Shown: positions 1-7,713 of the stretch, piece by piece
Numbering within the stretch: position 1 is the stretch's first letter
Layout of the letters: the number at the start of each line of letters is the position of its first letter
NCBI GenBank assembly: GCA_018332375.1
Contig: BOPV01000001.1
Location: 3,100,001-3,164,000, forward strand
Source of the DNA: Roseiterribacter gracilis
GTDB taxonomy: Bacteria > Pseudomonadota > Alphaproteobacteria > BOG-932 > Roseiterribacteraceae
Reading direction: 5' to 3'
DNA length: 64,000 bases
Made by a program: the position numbers and the translations under genes
Notes under the pieces: generated by a model
Seen by the model: the letters and a program-made list of their open reading frames with translations, nothing else
Databases searched by the model: none
What the model was told of the DNA's origin: nothing

Positions 1-464
1 TCGCGATGACCAATGCCAGCCACGAGGTGAAGTCGCACTTCACGACGCCGCCTTATTCGTATCTCGAACAGAAGAACGTGCCCGGCGCGCGCCCGATTCT
101 GACCTCGAAAGATGTGATCCCCGAAGGCCTGACGCAGGCGCATTTCTTCACCACGACGAAATACGCCGAAGCGAATCCCAAAGTGATCGAAGCGATCAAG
201 GCAGCAACCTTGGAAGCGCTGCAGATGATCAAAAGCGATCCCAAGCGCGCGGTCGAAACCTATCGCGAGATTTCGAACGACAAGACGCCGGTCGACGAAT
301 TGCTCGAACTGTTGAAGCAGCCGGGCATGATGGATTACGACGCGGCGCCGCACGGCACGATGCGCTTTGCCGAACATCTGTTCGCGTCCGGCACCCTCAA
401 GACCAAACCAGCCAGCTGGAAAGACTATTATCTGCCGGTCGCGCACGATCTGGCAGGTTCGTGA
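1..464 (+). CDS. ABC transporter substrate-binding protein, NMT1/SsuA type (3' end only)
   Basis: The gene enters from the left edge; about 154 C-terminal residues are visible and the signal peptide and N-terminal lobe lie outside the window. The product would be the periplasmic ligand-binding part of a nitrate/sulfonate/taurine-type importer. The assignment rests on its tail, KPASWKDYYLPVAHDLAGS, which closely matches the end of the complete binding protein at 14580-15590 (KPASWKDLFFPNVHNLPGS), and on similar upstream segments such as KYAEANPK against KFANANPK. It ends 7 bases before a dehydratase gene, so the two are probably cotranscribed and the ligand may be a hydroxy- or sugar acid (inference). 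The permease and ATPase genes, if linked, are upstream of the window. Confidence 0.8.
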   Translation, partial: AMTNASHEVKSHFTTPPYSYLEQKNVPGARPILTSKDVIPEGLTQAHFFTTTKYAEANPKVIEAIKAATLEALQMIKSDPKRAVETYREISNDKTPVDELLELLKQPGMMDYDAAPHGTMRFAEHLFASGTLKTKPASWKDYYLPVAHDLAGS

Positions 465-471
465 AAACGGT

Positions 472-2208
472 ATGACGGCACGCAAGACCTACGATCAGCT
501 CCGCAGCGCCCGGTGGTTTGCACCGGACGATCTGCGGGGCTTCGGCCATCGCTCGCGCATCATGCAGATGGGCTACGGGCCGGAGGATTGGGTGGGCAAA
601 CCGGTGGTTGCGATCGTCAACACCTGGTCCGACATCAATCCCTGCCATGCGCACTTCAAGACGCGCGTCGACGAGGTGAAGCGCGGCGTGTTGCAGGCGG
701 GCGGATTTCCGCTCGAATTGCCGGCCCTGTCGCTGTCCGAGAATTTCGTCAAACCAACCACGATGCTCTATCGCAACCTGCTTGCGATGGAGGTCGAAGA
801 GCTGTTGCGCTCGCATCCGGTCGACGGTGCGGTGTTGATGGGCGGTTGCGACAAGACAACGCCCGGCCTGTTGATGGGCGCGACCAGCGCGCGCTTGCCG
901 GCGCTGTTTCTGCCAGCGGGGCCGATGATCCGCGGCAACTGGCGCGGACAAGCGCTCGGATCGGGTGCCGATGCCTGGAAGTATTGGGACGAACGCCGCG
1001 CCGGAAATTTGACCGAACGTGATTGGACCGACATCGAAGCGGGCATCGCGCGCAGCCCCGGTCACTGCATGACGATGGGCACCGCCAGCACGATGACCGC
1101 AATCACCGAAGCGCTGGGTATGACCTTGCCGGGCGCGTCGTCGATTCCCGCCGTCGATGCGGCGCATGCGCGAATGGCCGCTGCTGCCGGACGGCGCGCG
1201 GTCGAAATGATCTGGGAAGATCTGACGCCGGGTCGCGTGCAGACGCGCGCCGCATTCGACAATGCGATCACGGTCGCGATGGCGATGGGTTGTTCGACCA
1301 ACGCCATCATTCACGTCGTTGCAATGGCGCGCCGTGCCGGTGTCGAGCTTGGGCTCGACGCGTTCGACGCGGCCAGCCGCCGCGTTCCCGTGCTCGCCAA
1401 TGTGCGACCCAGCGGCGACCGCTATCTGATGGAAGATTTCTTCTATGCCGGCGGCCTGCCGGGATTGATGTCGCGGCTGCGCGGTCTGCTGAATCTCGAC
1501 GCGATGACGGTCGCGGGAAAAAGCTTGGGCAAAACCCTGGCGGGCGCCGTCGTGCACAATGACGACGTCATTCGCCCGCTCGACAATCCGGTCTATCGCG
1601 AAGGTGCGCTGGCGGTACTGCGCGGCAATCTCGCGCCCGACGGCTGCGTGATCAAACCAAGCGCCTGCGCGCCGCATCTGTTGCAGCATGTCGGACCGGC
1701 GCTGGTGTTCGATGACGTGCCGACGATGAAAGCGACGCTCGATCGCGACGATCTCGACGTGACGCCGGATCACGTCATCGTGTTGCGCAATGCCGGGCCG
1801 CGCGGCGGACCGGGCATGCCCGAATGGGGCATGTTGCCGATCCCGAAGAAGCTGTTGAAGCAAGGCGTGCGCGACATGGTGCGGATCTCGGACGCGCGGA
1901 TGAGCGGCACGTCCTACGGCGCCTGCGTGCTGCATGTTGCGCCCGAAGCGCAAATTGGTGGCCCGCTGGGATTGGTGCGCGACGGCGATATGATCGCGAT
2001 CGACGTGCCGGCGCGCGCGATCGAGCTGCGGGTCAGTGGCGACGAACTCGCGCGTCGCCGTGCCGCCTGGGTGCCGCAGCCGGAACGGCATCAACGCGGC
2101 TATGGCTGGATGTTCGGCCAGCATATTCGCCAGGCGCATGAAGGTTGCGATTTCGACTTTCTCGAAACCGGCTTTGGCGCGCCCAGCGCCGAGCCCGATA
2201 TTCTGTAA
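472..2208 (+). CDS. IlvD/Edd family dehydratase (L-arabonate dehydratase-like)
   Basis: A 578-residue enzyme of the dihydroxy-acid/6-phosphogluconate dehydratase family, whose Fe-S members dehydrate dihydroxy or sugar acids to 2-keto acids. Cluster-ligand motifs are clear: GGCDKTTPG near residue 125 and GCSTNAIIH near 280, plus the C-terminal MSGTSYGACVLH segment. The length and the RSRIMQMGYGPEDWVGKP N-terminus fit the sugar-acid (arabonate) branch better than valine-pathway IlvD, but the substrate is not proven. I chose the ATG at 472, eight bases after the binding-protein stop; an upstream in-frame extension overlaps that gene and carries no family sequence. The neighbours suggest uptake, dehydration and then aldol or decarboxylation chemistry on an organic acid. 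Confidence 0.88.
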   Translation: MTARKTYDQLRSARWFAPDDLRGFGHRSRIMQMGYGPEDWVGKPVVAIVNTWSDINPCHAHFKTRVDEVKRGVLQAGGFPLELPALSLSENFVKPTTMLYRNLLAMEVEELLRSHPVDGAVLMGGCDKTTPGLLMGATSARLPALFLPAGPMIRGNWRGQALGSGADAWKYWDERRAGNLTERDWTDIEAGIARSPGHCMTMGTASTMTAITEALGMTLPGASSIPAVDAAHARMAAAAGRRAVEMIWEDLTPGRVQTRAAFDNAITVAMAMGCSTNAIIHVVAMARRAGVELGLDAFDAASRRVPVLANVRPSGDRYLMEDFFYAGGLPGLMSRLRGLLNLDAMTVAGKSLGKTLAGAVVHNDDVIRPLDNPVYREGALAVLRGNLAPDGCVIKPSACAPHLLQHVGPALVFDDVPTMKATLDRDDLDVTPDHVIVLRNAGPRGGPGMPEWGMLPIPKKLLKQGVRDMVRISDARMSGTSYGACVLHVAPEAQIGGPLGLVRDGDMIAIDVPARAIELRVSGDELARRRAAWVPQPERHQRGYGWMFGQHIRQAHEGCDFDFLETGFGAPSAEPDIL

Positions 2209-2219
2209 AGGCGGCTGCG

Positions 2220-2936
2220 ATGGCGCTTTCGACTGCGACGCGCGACAAGCTGAAAAAGGTCAGCGTCGCGACCTTGACCACCGCGCTCTACAAACGCGGC
2301 CTGCGCACCCAGTTCATCCAGGACGTGCGCCCGTTGAGCCCGCATACGGGCACGATGGTCGGCGAGGCTTTCACCTTGCGCTACATCCCGGCGCGCGAAG
2401 ATTTGAATCCACTGTCGGTGTTTCAAAGCCGCGAGCATCCGCAACGCGTCGCGATCGAAACCTGTCCGCCCGGTGCGGTGTTGGTGATCGACAGCCGCAA
2501 AGATGCGCGCGCCGCGTCGGCCGGATCGATCCTCGTGTCGCGCCTGATGGTGCGCGGCGTTGCCGGCATCGTCACCGACGGCGGCTTTCGCGATTCACCT
2601 GAAATCGCCCAGCTTTCGATTCCGGCCTACCACCAGCGCCCGTCGTCGCCGACCAACCTCACGTTGCACCAGGCGATGGACATCAACGTGCCGATCGGCT
2701 GCGGCGACGCACCGGTCTTTCCCGGCGACGTGATCGTCGGCGACGGCGAGGGCGTGGTGGTTCTGCCCGCACATCTCGCGCAAGAACTTGCCGACGAAGC
2801 GGTCGAGATGACTGCGTTCGAGGATTTCGTCACCGAAGAAGTGCTGAAAGGCCGACCGATCCTCGGCCTCTATCCCGCGATCGAAGAACAGACGCGTGCC
2901 GACTTCGCAGCCTGGCGCGCCGCCAAGAAACGCTAG
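2220..2936 (+). CDS. RraA-like / 4-hydroxy-4-methyl-2-oxoglutarate aldolase family protein
   Basis: A 238-residue protein of the RraA/HMG-aldolase fold. Members cleave 4-hydroxy-4-methyl-2-oxoglutarate or decarboxylate oxaloacetate using a divalent metal; true RraA instead binds RNase E. The catalytic stretch is visible as GVAGIVTDGGFRD (family consensus TDGGxRD) and the GDGEGVVVLP strand near the C-terminus. The length is longer than E. coli RraA (about 160) and fits the aldolase-like group. The ATG at 2220 is 11 bases after the dehydratase stop. Context favours a catabolic role with the dehydratase over RNase control. Its TAG stop shares the four bases CTAG with the stop of the converging PAS gene. 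Confidence 0.82.
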   Translation: MALSTATRDKLKKVSVATLTTALYKRGLRTQFIQDVRPLSPHTGTMVGEAFTLRYIPAREDLNPLSVFQSREHPQRVAIETCPPGAVLVIDSRKDARAASAGSILVSRLMVRGVAGIVTDGGFRDSPEIAQLSIPAYHQRPSSPTNLTLHQAMDINVPIGCGDAPVFPGDVIVGDGEGVVVLPAHLAQELADEAVEMTAFEDFVTEEVLKGRPILGLYPAIEEQTRADFAAWRAAKKR

Positions 2937-3358
2937 ACTCGGACAGGATCGACGCCGAGCAGCACCAGCAGCGCGTCGACCCTTTCACCATCCGTGCCGA
3001 GCGGCAGGATCAGCTTGTGCACGTTGCGATAGCGAATGCCGTCGATGCGCCGTTCCATCGTGACGAAGCACGGCTCGCCTTCAAGCGCTTGCAGATAATC
3101 GCGCTCAACGCGCTGCCGTTCGGGTGACGCCAGCGACGAGGTGGTGCGGTTGGTGAAGTCGTTGCCGAACAGAATTGTCAGGCCTGCACCGTAGTGGCTG
3201 TAGCGAAAATCGGGGCCAGGCAGCACGTCCAGCAGCATCGAATGCGGCCAGTAGCGCCGCAGTTCTTCTTGCGCAAAGTCACTCCAGGCGGGGAAGCGTC
3301 TGCCGCCTCGCTTCGACTCCCATAGACCCCGCAGGGCCGCGTAGCCTGGGTCACTCAC
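2933..3358 (-). CDS. PAS_5-type single-domain protein
   Basis: A 141-residue protein consisting of one PAS-like domain of the PAS_5 type, a family of short stand-alone proteins common in alphaproteobacteria with no settled function. Recognisable features are LRGLWESKRGG, FRYSHYGAGL and the end of the fold, RNVHKLILPLGTDG. The only sensible start is a GTG at 3358; the nearby ATG is out of frame. No output domain, membrane segment or signal peptide is present, so it may act as a ligand or protein-interaction module. It diverges from the hybrid kinase gene across about 200 bases and converges on the RraA-like gene with overlapping stops. Confidence 0.7.
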   Translation of the reverse strand: MSDPGYAALRGLWESKRGGRRFPAWSDFAQEELRRYWPHSMLLDVLPGPDFRYSHYGAGLTILFGNDFTNRTTSSLASPERQRVERDYLQALEGEPCFVTMERRIDGIRYRNVHKLILPLGTDGERVDALLVLLGVDPVRV

Positions 3359-3452
3359 ATCCCGACTATAGGCGCGCCTTGGCCGCCGCAAACGGCCCAA
3401 TCGCGTGGCACGTCTTGCGGTTGGGACCGGTCGCATATCCGAACGGATATCT

Positions 3453-3467
3453 GCCCTATCCTGATGC
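3453..3467 (+). promoter_or_regulatory. Repeated promoter-proximal element, copy 1
   Basis: The 15-mer GCCCTATCCTGATGC recurs with one mismatch at 7234-7248, upstream of another gene of the same sensory block. Here it lies just after an interrupted palindrome ATCCG-AA-CGGAT (3437-3448). Its position ahead of both genes suggests a shared promoter or operator. If so, the ATG at 3464 inside it is not the kinase start. Function is inferred from position and repetition only. Confidence 0.35.
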
Positions 3468-3553
3468 AGCTCCCGTGCGATGCGCGAATTAAGAGAGCAT
3501 CCGCCAAACGAGGCCTCAGTCTTTCTTATGCTTACCCTGATCAGCAGCGCGAC

Positions 3554-6500
3554 GTGACGGAGGCGGCTCCCATTGCGGCGACCGATCTCTTTCGCGAGAT
3601 CGCGATCGGCCTGGCGCAGCAAGGAACGCTGATCGGCGTCGGCGTGCTTGCCTATGCGTGGGTGCTGACGCGTGCCGTGCGCACCGGCGATCGCTGGTTT
3701 CCGACCCTGCTGCTGATCGTGCTGGCAGGCGTCACGATTTTCCTGCCGTTCAATTTCGGTCGTGTCGGCGGTCAGTTCGACATGCGGCGCGTGCCGATCA
3801 CCTTCGCCGCGCTCGACGTGCCGTTGCCGCACGGCATGTTGGTGACCGCATCGGCGATCTTGTTCCGCCTCATGATCGGCGGCCCCAAAGCGGCCGCCGG
3901 CATCGGCAACATCGTGCTCAGCTTTGCCGTCGCGCTTCTGTTTGCCTATGCGGTGCGGCGCGGCTGGATGAAGCGCAACCTGATCGGGTACGCGCTGGTC
4001 GGCATCACCGCCGGCCCGACCTATGCCTTGTCGCAGATCCTGTCGTCGCCGCCGCATACGCTGCCCGACATGATCGCCGACGGCACGCTTGTGGCGGTGA
4101 TCCTGTTCAACACGGCAGCGACCTGCTTCTTCGGTCTGGTCACCGACTATGCGCTGGATCAGGAACGCCGCGACCGCGCGCTCGCCGACAGCGCGATCGC
4201 GATGCAGCGCATTCTGCACGGATCGGTGCAGGGCATTCTGATCCATGACGGGCTCAAGCCCATCTTCGCGAACGAGACCTTCGCGCGGATTTACGGCTTC
4301 GACTCGCCGCAAGCCTTGTTGCATCTCGGTACGATCAAGCCGCTGCTGATCAGTCGCACCGGCAACAACATCACCGACCAGGTCCTGTGGGACGTGGCAC
4401 CACCCGACGGGCGCGCGCGTCTCGAACGCGACGTCCCCGCACGGCGCGCCGACGGCACCTTGATCCGGGTCGATCTGGAAATTCGCCGTACGCTGTGGAA
4501 CGGCAAAGAAGTGCTGCAGGCGATTGCGATTGACGTCACCGACGCGCATCGCGCCGCCGCTTTGCTGCAAGGGCGCCGCGCGATGCTGGAGCGCCATCAA
4601 TCGGCGCTGCTCGCGCTGCTGCGGTTGCAGATGGACGGCTCGCTGAGCCCCGCCGATGTTGCGGCGGCGGTGTTGCCGCTCGCCGCCCAAGGCATGAATT
4701 GCGAACGGGTCGGTCTGTGGCAGATCGACGTTGCTGCGCGCAGCTGCGATCGCGTCGCCTATTACGGCGAAGATCATGGGATGCGGTACGAACACGCCAG
4801 CTATCCCTACGACCGGATTCCGCAAAGCTGGATCGATTCGTCGAGCGCCGCGACGGTCATCAACGACACCCTGACCGACACGACGCCCGAGCAGCTGGAA
4901 CAGATCTCCGAGCGCACGCGCTCGCTGCTGCTGATCCGCTTTCCGGTCGACTCCCGCCACGCCGGCGCGCTGGCCTTCAACGGCTTTGCGCCGCGCGAAT
5001 GGTTGCTGGAAGAGCAGATCTTTGCGCGCGCCGTTGCCAACATCGTCGGCCTCGCGATGTTGTCGGCGTTGCGGCAGAAGAATTTCGCGTCGCTCGACGC
5101 GGTGGTCGACGCAATCCTGGTCGTCGATCGCGGCGGTCGCGTCACCTTTGCGAACCGGTCGGCGTACGATCAGATCGGTCTCAGCCAGGACGATTTGATC
5201 GACGAACATGCGATGTCGCTGCTGCCGGCGCTGCCGCCGGAAAGCGACGAAGAAAGCTCGCACGTCGTGGAGTGGACGCGCCTCGACGGATCCAAGGCGC
5301 TCGTGCGCGTGCTGCGCAACAGCCTGGCCGACGGCGGTTCGATCGCAAGCTGGCGCGACGTCACCGCCGAAATCGAAAGCAAGACCGAACGCGAAATGCT
5401 GCGCAGCCAGTTGGCGCAGGCAGCCAAGATGGAAGCAGTCGGCCGGCTTGCGGGCGGCATCGCGCATGACTTCAACAACATGCTCGGCGCGATCATCGGC
5501 TTTGCCGGCTTTCTGCGCGACGACCTCCAGGAAAACGCCGAGCTGCAATCCTACGCCAGCAAGATTCTGACCGTGTCGGATCGCGCCAAACAGTTGGTGG
5601 CGCAGATCCTGGCCTTCAGCCACGGGCGCGACATGGCGATGGCGCCGCTCGACATGCGCGACGTCGCACAAGAAGCACGCGAGCTGCTGCGCGGCCTGTT
5701 GCCGGCCGCAACCGACATCCAGCTCACCATCACAGCAGCGCCCGCGACGATTCTCGGCAACGCGGTGCAGTTGCAGCAGGTGATGGTCAATCTGTGCGTC
5801 AATGCGCGCGACGCGCTGCCCGACGGCAGCGGCCGGATCGCGTTGTCGATTGATTTGATCCGCTCGAACTCGACCTCGCCGCTCGAAGCGGGCGGCGACG
5901 AACGGCCGGGCTACGATGCGCACCTGGTGCATGGCGCGCTCGATCTCGAACAGCCCTATGTGCGGCTGCGTATTGAAGATAACGGCGCCGGTATGAGCCA
6001 AGCCGTGCTCGACCGGATTTTCGAACCGTTCTTCACCTCGAAAGAACGCGGTCGCGGCACCGGGCTTGGCCTGGCCGTCGTGCATGGTCTGCTGGTCGGC
6101 CATCAAGCCGCCTACGCCGTGTCGTCGAATATCGGACGCGGCACCGTGTTCGATATTTTCCTGCCCTTCGCGGCGGCCACCACGCGCGACACCGCGACCT
6201 ATCGCAACGAAAAGCCGCCCGCGGTGCGTTCGCTGTCGCTGCTGCTGGTCGATGACGAACCCGACTTGCTCGATGCGATGGCGATCGGCTTGCGTCGTCT
6301 CGGTCTCGAAGTCGCAGCGACGACCCAGCCGCAACAAGCGGTGGCGTGGGTTGCAGAACAGCCGGGCCGGTTCGACGTGATGGTCACCGACCAGGTGATG
6401 CCCGGCTTGCGCGGCACTGCGCTGATCCCGATGGTGAAACGCGCCGATCCGCAGCTGCGCGTGATCCTCACTACCGGCTATAGCGACGGCGCGACCGAAG

Positions 6501-6592
6501 AAGGCGCGCTGGCAGCCGGTGCCGACGCCTTCATTCTGAAACCTGTGCCACCCGAAACCGTGGCACGCGCAGCGCAGGTCGTGCTCGGCTGA
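3554..6592 (+). CDS. Membrane hybrid sensor histidine kinase (TM-PAS-GAF-PAS-HisKA-HATPase-REC)
   Basis: About 1012 residues from the GTG at 3554. The first 200 residues are hydrophobic with several membrane helices resembling a 5TM-type sensor. Then come a PAS domain (about 215-335), a GAF-like domain (about 370-500), a second PAS (about 505-610), HisKA with GGIAHDFNNMLG (phospho-acceptor His near 638), an HATPase domain with GRGTGLGLAVVHG, and a C-terminal receiver with Asp near 946 (MVTDQVMPG). It should autophosphorylate and pass phosphate to its own receiver. An ATG at 3464 would add 30 unconserved residues and lies in a repeated upstream element, so I prefer the GTG; neither start has a good Shine-Dalgarno. 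The TGA overlaps the next ATG as ATGA, so it is coupled to the response regulator. Confidence 0.87.
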   Translation: MTEAAPIAATDLFREIAIGLAQQGTLIGVGVLAYAWVLTRAVRTGDRWFPTLLLIVLAGVTIFLPFNFGRVGGQFDMRRVPITFAALDVPLPHGMLVTASAILFRLMIGGPKAAAGIGNIVLSFAVALLFAYAVRRGWMKRNLIGYALVGITAGPTYALSQILSSPPHTLPDMIADGTLVAVILFNTAATCFFGLVTDYALDQERRDRALADSAIAMQRILHGSVQGILIHDGLKPIFANETFARIYGFDSPQALLHLGTIKPLLISRTGNNITDQVLWDVAPPDGRARLERDVPARRADGTLIRVDLEIRRTLWNGKEVLQAIAIDVTDAHRAAALLQGRRAMLERHQSALLALLRLQMDGSLSPADVAAAVLPLAAQGMNCERVGLWQIDVAARSCDRVAYYGEDHGMRYEHASYPYDRIPQSWIDSSSAATVINDTLTDTTPEQLEQISERTRSLLLIRFPVDSRHAGALAFNGFAPREWLLEEQIFARAVANIVGLAMLSALRQKNFASLDAVVDAILVVDRGGRVTFANRSAYDQIGLSQDDLIDEHAMSLLPALPPESDEESSHVVEWTRLDGSKALVRVLRNSLADGGSIASWRDVTAEIESKTEREMLRSQLAQAAKMEAVGRLAGGIAHDFNNMLGAIIGFAGFLRDDLQENAELQSYASKILTVSDRAKQLVAQILAFSHGRDMAMAPLDMRDVAQEARELLRGLLPAATDIQLTITAAPATILGNAVQLQQVMVNLCVNARDALPDGSGRIALSIDLIRSNSTSPLEAGGDERPGYDAHLVHGALDLEQPYVRLRIEDNGAGMSQAVLDRIFEPFFTSKERGRGTGLGLAVVHGLLVGHQAAYAVSSNIGRGTVFDIFLPFAAATTRDTATYRNEKPPAVRSLSLLLVDDEPDLLDAMAIGLRRLGLEVAATTQPQQAVAWVAEQPGRFDVMVTDQVMPGLRGTALIPMVKRADPQLRVILTTGYSDGATEEGALAAGADAFILKPVPPETVARAAQVVLG

Positions 6593-7215
6593 TGTCGGTT
6601 CGCTTCCTGCTCGCCGAACATCTGCCGGTCGACCGTGCGATGATCCGCGCGCGGTTGCTGGAACTGTTTGATCCTGGTGCGATCGACGAAGCTTTCTCGC
6701 TCGACGATGCGGTCGCTTATGCGGGCCGCAGCTACGATCTGGTGATGATCGATCCCGAATTGCCGGGCATGGATTTCGCGGGCGGTTTGAAACGGCTGCA
6801 GGCAGCGTTCGCCGAAACACCGATCGCTTTGATCGCCGGCGTTGCGCGCGCGGCGCAGGTGCGCGCGTCGCTGCAGCTCGGCGTGCGCGGCTTTTTTCCC
6901 AAGACCTTGTCGCCGCCCGCCTTTGCGGCTGCGATCCGGTTGCTGCTCGCCGGCGGCAGCTACGTTCCGATGGCAGCTGATGCGGCCGAACGCGGTGCGG
7001 CCGATGCCGGCGCCGATTGGCTCGGCATGCTCGAACAAGGCGAATATCAATTGCTGGCGCTGGTCGCGCGCGGCCTGACCAACAAAGAAATCGCGCGGCG
7101 TCTGGTCTGGGAAGAAACCCAGGTCCAGTCGGGACTTGCGGTGTTGTTCCGCAAGGCGGGCGCACGCACGCGCTCCGAACTCGCCGCCCAGGCGGCACTC
7201 GCCGGCGTCGTCTAG
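6592..7215 (+). CDS. Response regulator, receiver plus LuxR-like C-terminal domain
   Basis: A 207-residue protein. The receiver (about 1-120) has the probable phospho-acceptor Asp54 in LVMIDPELPG and the conserved Lys104 in GFFPKTLS. The C-terminus (about 145-205) has the layout of a LuxR/NarL helix-turn-helix: LLALVARGLTNKEIARRLVW then a recognition-helix segment. That recognition region (EETQVQSGLAVLFRKAG) departs from the usual TVKxHLxNIxxKL pattern, so DNA binding is likely but not certain. The ATG overlaps the stop of the upstream kinase, so it is the natural partner, either directly or via the kinase's own receiver. Confidence 0.8.
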   Translation: MSVRFLLAEHLPVDRAMIRARLLELFDPGAIDEAFSLDDAVAYAGRSYDLVMIDPELPGMDFAGGLKRLQAAFAETPIALIAGVARAAQVRASLQLGVRGFFPKTLSPPAFAAAIRLLLAGGSYVPMAADAAERGAADAGADWLGMLEQGEYQLLALVARGLTNKEIARRLVWEETQVQSGLAVLFRKAGARTRSELAAQAALAGVV

Positions 7216-7233
7216 GTAGACGTTCGTATACCG

Positions 7234-7248
7234 GCCCTATCCGGATGC
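7234..7248 (+). promoter_or_regulatory. Repeated promoter-proximal element, copy 2
   Basis: GCCCTATCCGGATGC matches 14 of 15 bases of the element at 3453-3467. It sits 58 bases before the start of the Hpt-like gene at 7306, which also has a clear GAGGAG ribosome-binding site. The repetition suggests the small gene has its own promoter, co-controlled with the hybrid kinase. No experimental support; inferred from repetition and placement. Confidence 0.35.
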
Positions 7249-7305
7249 CGACGGGCATCGCGACTCCGCCGAGCGTAGGTTTCACCTGCGAATCGAGGAG
7301 CAGAA

Positions 7306-7713
7306 ATGACCGACTCCAATGTCAGTGCGTTGTCGATCGAAGCCGCCATCTACCGGCTGGAATCGCAGTCGCGTGATGCCGTGGCGCTTGCCGAGACGTT
7401 GGCGCTGGTGCGCAGCGTCGGCCGCACCGCATCGACGTGCGACGCGCCACGCCTGGCCAAGATCGCCTGCGCTGCCGAAGAAGTGCTGCTGCAGATCGTC
7501 GAAGAAGATCTCGGCCCAACGCCGGTGCTGATGACCTTGGTTCTGGTCGCGTTGGACCGGATGAAGCAGGTCCTCAGCGACATTGAATTCATCGGCGTCG
7601 AACCGAGCGGTGACGACCGCACCTTGCACGATCTGCTGCGCCAGGCAGCGTTGGGCGCGATTGACGACAAGCCGTCGGCGCGCAGCGAATTCGGCCTGTC
7701 GCGCGCCGCCTAA
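7306..7713 (+). CDS. Small protein resembling an Hpt domain lacking the phospho-histidine
   Basis: A 135-residue, mostly helical soluble protein preceded by a good ribosome-binding site (GAGGAG, about 6 bases before ATG). I do not recognise a named family. Residues 32-78 align without gaps to the Hpt domain of the CheA in this window: ACAAEEVLLQIVEED against LHAAEEMLVAVRAGE, and ALDRMKQVLSDIE against SLDQVVQWLDAIE. At the position of the CheA phospho-acceptor His44 this protein has Arg36, and Gly39 replaces the conserved Lys. It would then be a non-phosphorylatable Hpt-like binding partner of a receiver (inference). Its TAA overlaps the stop of the converging aminopeptidase gene. Confidence 0.6.
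   Translation: MTDSNVSALSIEAAIYRLESQSRDAVALAETLALVRSVGRTASTCDAPRLAKIACAAEEVLLQIVEEDLGPTPVLMTLVLVALDRMKQVLSDIEFIGVEPSGDDRTLHDLLRQAALGAIDDKPSARSEFGLSRAA

Noticed and set aside
397..2139. A 580-codon open frame on the strand opposite the dehydratase gene
   Set aside because: It is composed of Arg/His/Gln-rich shadow sequence with no family features, as expected opposite a GC-rich gene that uses frame-biased codons.
3359..7285. Very long minus-strand open frame reading through the kinase and regulator genes
   Set aside because: Only its last 141 residues (the PAS_5 protein) resemble a real protein; the rest is antisense to genuine domains.
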